Shown: positions 59,358 to 64,000 of the stretch, in pieces
Layout: each line of letters starts with the position of its first letter
Position numbering within the stretch: the first letter of the stretch is position 1
Assembly (NCBI GenBank): GCA_958299035.1
Contig: CATQJL010000316.1
Coordinates: 43,707,585-43,771,584 of the forward strand
Direction: 5' to 3'
From: Cylicocyclus nassatus
Taxonomy: Eukaryota > Nematoda > Chromadorea > Rhabditida > Strongylidae
DNA length: 64,000 nt
The notes under the pieces: model-generated
What the model was told of the DNA's origin: nothing
What the model saw: the letters and a program-made list of their open reading frames with translations, nothing else
Database searches by the model: none
Program-made: the position numbers and the translations under genes

Positions 59358-59964
59358 CAGGGTGTTTCAAAAAAATGTATTCACTGTTTGATTATAACTC
59401 TCTTGTAATGAAGTGTTTCGGGAAGCTTTAGGTACCATTTTGTAGAGCGAGGTTCAACTTAGATTTACAGTATGGAGCGAATCGCCAATTGCTCTTCGTT
59501 ACTGTAGGACTACGGTAGAAACTTCAAGCATATGATGTCACTGTGAAAAAAGCCGCGGTTTCAAAAAATCTTATTGCGAAAAATTGTGTAATTGGGTTTC
59601 CATGGACGTTGAGTTCAATACTTAATTATGTACAAGGTTGCGAAGCTTTCTAAACGGGTGATAAGCTGTGAACTTCACATTTAGAATCAACAACTCTAAT
59701 TAGCTCAGTGTGAAACTTTTCAGGTTGTTTTGTTTGCTTTCTGAGGCAAAATATGGCCATCATGGCTCAAAACCCTCTTCAAGTTCCTACCGCAATCCTA
59801 CAGTAAAGAAGAGCAATCGGTGATTCGCTCTATACTGCTAATCTAAGTTGAACCTCGCTCTACAAAATGGTACCTAAAGTTTTCCGAAGTTTCCCGAGTT
59901 TCCCGCTTCATTACAAGAGAGTTATTTACAATCAAGCAGTGAGTACATTTTTTGGGACACCCTG
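59358..59964. mobile_element. Mariner-like MITE, CAGGGTGTCCC family, copy 3
   Basis: Ends CAGGGTGTTTCAAAAAAA and CAGGGTGTCCCAAAAAATG, flanked by TA. Arms pair over AGCTTTAGGTACCATTTTGT and its complement. Confidence 0.86.
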
Positions 59965-60028
59965 TATATGGTATAATAGTTGGTCACATTGCAAGAAGAG
60001 AAATAAATTTTGCTTCTAATGATATTTA

Positions 60029-60761
60029 GGCTTTGGCCATACTTTGCCCGTGTTGCCGGTGTTGAAAGTGTTGCCGGTGTTGAAAGTGTTGAAAGTGTTG
60101 AAAGTGTTGCCAGTGTTGAAAGTGTTGAAAGTGTTGCCGGTGTTGAAAGTGTTGAACGGAGGTCATCAGTCTAGCAGTTTCATTCTTTCTCGAACGATCT
60201 CATCGGCTGGTGAATACGTTGGAAATGGAACTGGGGAATGAGAAATGAAACTGAAATGAGATGGGGAATGTTTTCGCATGCAAAAGACCCTCAAACAAAC
60301 TTTTTGAAAAGTGGACGGCTTGTCTGGAATAGGCAATCTCCAATATTTGAAAAAGCTGAAGTCTGAGTAGTAATGTGTGTTTTAGTTCGAATCCTGCCGC
60401 GCTTGCGATTAGTGAGTAAAGGACCTAAGTGAGGTTTGCGGCGTTTTCCTATTCCAGACAAGCCGTCCACTTCTCAAAAAGTTTGTTTGAGGATCTTTTG
60501 CATGCGAAAAAATTCCCCATCTCATTTCAGTTTCATTTCTCATTCCCCAATTCCATTTCCAACGTATTCACCAGCCGGTGAGATCGTTCGAGAAAGAATG
60601 AAACTGCTAGACTGATGACCTCCGTTCAACACTTTCAACACCGGCAACACTTTCAACACTTTCAACACTGGCAACACTTTCAACACTTTCAACACTTTCA
60701 ACACTTTCAACACCGGCAACACTTTCAACACCGGCAACACGGGCGAAGTATGGCCAAAGCC
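60029..60761. mobile_element. Harbinger-like foldback with 9-bp minisatellite arms
   Basis: Inverted ends GGCTTTGGCCATACTT, flanked by TTA on both sides (60026-60028, 60762-60764). Each arm holds 11-14 copies of GTGTTGAAA / GTGTTGCCG (60048-60155 and, inverted, 60629-60735). Arms extend to about 60340 and from about 60440. The repeated VLKVLPVLK translation is an artefact of the 9-bp unit. Confidence 0.86.
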
Positions 60762-60764
60762 TTA

Positions 60765-62179
60765 TAGACCAGTGTGTCACCCCTGGTTTCGCAGAGGCTC
60801 GCATTTGTTCTACCATCTGAAGCCCTACTCATTATCGCATAATGATGGCATTGAAACTCACCGCGCAATGACGACTATCATGAGTAAAATGTAAACAACT
60901 ACTCATTTGGAAAGTTTTTTCACGTGAGATCGGTGATTTTGCGTGAATGAAAATTTTCGCAGGAAAACAAACGCAAATTTGAATAAGCTTTTGGATTTGT
61001 CATGGCTTGGTAGTCGCCTAAAGGCATTAGGAACCGTGAGCTACATTTGCGCAAAAATCTTGTCAAATGCTCAGGTAAAACCTTGGCAAATACATTTTTC
61101 AACCCATACTTTTTGGCGCTGTTTTTGTAAAGTAGTAAACTTTTGATCACTTTTTTGGACCTAAGTCCATGGCTTGCACATTTACTTGGCAAACACATCT
61201 TTTAGCGCTATTTTTGTAAAGTTTTTCACTTCAGATTACTTTTCGGACTAAAGTCTATGGCTTCCCTTAAGCTTGTCAAGCATTCCATGACTTCTCAAAA
61301 AGTGATGATACAGGTCCAATTTGCTGACCAAATCCATGAGAATTGTTTGAGGCGCAATTTTTGAAGGATCACTCAGCGTATCCGCTTGTACGTTTGCTTA
61401 TTAAAATTGCACGCTGGTAGCAGAGTTGCAAAATTTTGGCTTAGAACGTTGACTGGAACATGCTTTACGAATTTCATAACAGACTGACACACAAACACCC
61501 ACAAAATAACGTAAACAATCCTAAACGTTATTATATCCCGTTCTGATAAGCATCGATAGCCAGTTAAAAGAATGAGGCAGAATCATACTGAAAAAAAGAA
61601 CAACCAGCCTATCTGCAGAAACTGGACGCATCTAAAGTCAGAAGAAATCGCACGCGGAGGAACTTTGGCAAGCTATGATTCAACTGCGAAAGGGAAACTG
61701 AGCACCAATAAAATAATCACTACGGCAACAAAATAATAACAACAATGGACCATGTTATTATTATCTTGTACGGTCGAGGATACCTAACTTTCAAAAAGAA
61801 GGTTGACTGAGGCAATGCAAAACTGAAAAACACAAAAGCACTTAAACCTAAACTGTATTAACTTGTGATGCTATCGCACTAGCAATTACACCACATCCTA
61901 GCGGCGTTATGGCATTCAAACATATTTCCCTTAACGCGAAAAGCCTTCATATTTTTTCAGAGAAACGATTAGCAAAAATGGAAGCCAGTTCGGAGTCAGG
62001 GCTCTAAGACGAGTGTAACGGTCCGCACCACATTTTGAAAGGCCACGGACCCGCGTATCGTTTACGTGTAAAAAGCCCACTTTGACTAAACATGCTCACT
62101 TGTTAGATAATGATTTTGAAAATAGGAAGTAAAGAAAGTTCGGCATGGTGAAACCAGGGGATTGCAATCTTGAGCAATT
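60765..62179. other. No gene recognised; small direct duplication at 61075-61270
   Basis: Two diverged copies of an about 113-bp unit (TTTGTAAAGT, then TTACTTTTCGGAC- or CACTTTTTTGGAC-like, and AAGTCYATGGCTT) are adjacent. The segment 62029-62115 shares GAAAGGCCACGGAC and GACTAAACATG with CAAGG-type foldback arms and may be a remnant. Confidence 0.45.
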
Positions 62180-62331
62180 ATTCAACAGCTCCTCAACCCA
62201 TCGAACGGGAAGGCAGTTAGAAAGAAAAAAGAATTCTGCATTGGATAGAGTTTTGAGTGTTTACTTGTCTTGACTTCACGAAATTTTCGGCTTATTTAAA
62301 AAAAAATCGACAACGCTTCAGCACGACTCAA
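62180..62331. mobile_element. Mariner-like right-end remnant
   Basis: GAATTCTGCATTGGATA and the following AT-rich stretch match the right part of 13068-14088. It ends CGACTCAATAG, as does the dead mariner at 17041. Confidence 0.58.
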
Positions 62332-62817
62332 TAGAGCTGAATGTCTTTTGGTTCTATACTTGTCTTCACAAAAATCTCTAATACTGCCATCAATGACCCA
62401 ATTCTCGCATTCTCGGACAACTGCACCGGGAAATTTTTTGGCTCTAAAACGTGTAATGTGGAGCGCCAGCGCCGCAGATTTCATGATTTCAGATTAGGAC
62501 GCTGCGGGCCTTTCTTGTGGTCTGATCCTCAGACCGTGCATTTTTATCGGACACATCACAACGCAACAGTGATCTCGCAAAAAAACTGTTAGGGAACCGC
62601 GGCTCTCGAAAATTAAACTAGCTCGCAGGCAAAAGAAAGCTAGCGTTTTTGAAGAGGGCTTTGGACAGCAGACAAATAAAACCACTTATTTCTAATGCTC
62701 TCCTGATATGTCGAACATCTTTTTTTCATTCTCCGATATTTTATTCTATTGAATTGCACTTTAAAGCATTATAACAGTTAGGGAGTGCATTATCTTTAAA
62801 TCTTTTTTAGTGATAAG
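62332..62817. other. No gene recognised
   Basis: Frames on both strands (plus 62341-62592; minus 62296-62484, WVIDGSIRDFCEDKYRTKRH) look modestly protein-like, but neither matches a known domain. Confidence 0.35.
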
Positions 62818-63060
62818 CAGGGTTTAGCAAGAGATGTGGCACACAACCGCCGGAGACGACCTCCCCCTCCCCTCTCCCCTCCCTTCCCAAGTTCCCCTCA
62901 CTACCTCTCCCCTCTCGCATCGTTTTCTTTCTACTGTAGGCAAACGATGCTCGGCGTGGGAAGGACATAACTCTACCAATCATGAATAGTAGCTTATTCG
63001 TAATCATCATGTCAAATAGCCCCAGTGGGCCAATTTAGCGAATTCTGAAAGTTCCTTCAC
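62818..63060. mobile_element. Truncated end of CAGGGTCAAGC hAT-like family
   Basis: CAGGGTTTAGCAAGAGATGTGGCAC, a pyrimidine-rich stretch, then ATCATGTCAAATAGCCCCAG and AGCGAATTCTGAA follow the order of the family's left end at 42692. The opposite end is missing. Confidence 0.7.
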
Positions 63061-63136
63061 CGTGCCGGCAGCCTCCGCTAGCAGCCCCATAGCCGCTGGC
63101 AGCCCGTAGCCGCCGCTGCCCCCTTTTCTCATAAAG

Positions 63137-63345
63137 TGCGGTTCATAATTGTACGAACACCCAAAGTTTTGTAAGTTTTTGGACTTTTTGAGAGAATCTC
63201 AAGAAGCCGTTGGTACCACGCGATAGAACACAGCGGGAAACGGTATATGATCCATAAGAATGGAAATCCATGTCAATTGTGGGAGTGTTTTTGCGCTTAA
63301 TACGAATTTTTAGCGGTTCATAATTATACGAACACCTCAAAAAAA
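63137..63345. repeat. Duplicated GCGGTTCATAATT-TACGAACACC motif
   Basis: The same 23-25 bp motif occurs in direct orientation at about 63137-63160 and 63313-63336. It resembles a Tc1-type terminal repeat end, but no complete element was delimited. Confidence 0.5.
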
Positions 63346-63624
63346 GGTCCTTTTTTCATTCAAGATTGCAATCATTTGTCCAAATTTTTTGTGGAGTTAC
63401 AGTAACAAAGTTTGTACACACCGAACCCAGTGCAGTCCAAAAAGAGGACCGTTACTTTTTTCAGAAGGCTCTAAATGCTTTTGGAGTGATTGCGCTCCAA
63501 AACATCCGTTCATCTGTGGTTTACGCGCTCTGATCGGCTTCTAACAAAAGCTATGAGATAAAATAAGCTCTTTTAATAGGTATTTTGCTTGACGGTTGGA
63601 AAATCTTTGCGTTTTCGTGCCGTT

Positions 63625-64000
63625 TTTCAACCAAGTTCCAACCTTACTTTAAAGTTAGCACGAATTTGAGCCTCAAAACTCAGCTTCTGAAGCCGTACAA
63701 GAAGTAAGCATATAGTATGTAGAAGTTCACAAGACTGAATATTTGGCTAGAAAAATCAGCAGCGTTGAGCGTTTGTTTTGGCCACGCAGACGTCATTTCA
63801 CCAAAAACACTGTTTTTACTATTGCAATCACACCTTTATTTAATTTGTATCAGCCATAAGATCAGTTCTACAAAAAACCCAAAAACTTTGGCACAGAAAC
63901 ATCATCATGCAAACAATGCAGCTGCTCCATATCAAATGTTTGCACAAGAGAGAAGCTGAGTTTTGAGGCTCGAAATCGTGCTAACTCTAGGGTAAAGTTG
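63625..64000. repeat. Foldback, right end cut by window border
   Basis: Left arm near 63638-63692 (GTTAGCACGA, GAGCCTCAAAACTCAGCTTC) is the inverted copy of 63949-64000. Arms of at least 50 bp. Target duplication cannot be judged. Confidence 0.72.

Noticed and set aside
60044..60241. Leu/Val/Lys-rich repeat protein (VLKVLPVLK)
   Set aside because: Pure translation of a 9-bp minisatellite, present in mirror image in the other arm.
61860..61910. Possible tRNA gene on the minus strand (TGGTGTAATTGCTAGTGCG)
   Set aside because: Box A-like only; no box B within tRNA distance.

Overview
The window looks like transposon-dense, AT-rich DNA from a clade V (strongylid, hookworm-like) nematode. Three things suggest this: a fragment of the nematode-expanded DUF273 glycosyltransferase-like family with 48-58 bp introns, Helitrons ending in CTAG next to a GGCGGAGCC hairpin, and a mix of mariner, hAT-like, PIF/Harbinger-like, RTE, CR1-like and tRNA-derived SINE elements. 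No complete host gene is visible. The one convincing host-type gene is a broken DUF273 fragment on the minus strand near 36.2-36.7 kb. A few other exon-like stretches are listed with low confidence.

Layout. 0-1 kb: decayed Harbinger transposase, then a 500-N gap whose right edge carries a SMART cDNA-amplification primer sequence (an artefact). 1.7-4 kb: long foldback repeat interrupted by a mariner-like element. 4.5-7.8 kb: small MITEs and a dispersed repeat. 7.8-10.95 kb: a 5'-truncated CR1-like retrotransposon whose endonuclease/RT frame has only one stop. 11.8-16 kb: a 4.2 kb element with GGGCCGGTAGTAA termini that holds a hAT MITE, a foldback mariner, a SINE and a tandem array. 16-17 kb: dead mariner transposase. 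18.1-26.4 kb: an 8.3 kb hAT-like foldback with a perfect 8-bp target duplication, swollen by a second CR1-like element, two foldback mariners and repeat arrays. 28-29.3 kb: a second copy of the dispersed repeat, split by a solo LTR. 29.6-31.5 kb: a terminal-repeat element filled by about 66 copies of a 23-bp minisatellite. 31.5-33.7 kb: Helitron. 34.9-36.2 kb: a foldback with inward-facing tRNA-like sequences and a small two-exon gene in its loop, inserted beside the DUF273 exons. 41.7-47.6 kb: mariner elements carrying four further insertions (one of them itself invaded), a palindromic Helitron and more MITEs. 47.8-48.3 and 50.5-51.2 kb: further CAAGG-type foldbacks. 51.3-55.7 kb: SINE-like sequence and an RTE retrotransposon carrying two interior insertions, one of which is itself invaded. 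55.9-64 kb: hAT MITE, mariner MITEs, a minisatellite-bearing Harbinger-like foldback and assorted remnants.

The features do not form a pathway. They form a layered record of transposition in which target duplications and empty sites give the order of events. Most DNA elements here are palindromic foldbacks with no transposase of their own and would depend on enzymes encoded elsewhere. Boundaries given to the base rest on visible target duplications; those described as approximate rest on where homology fades.
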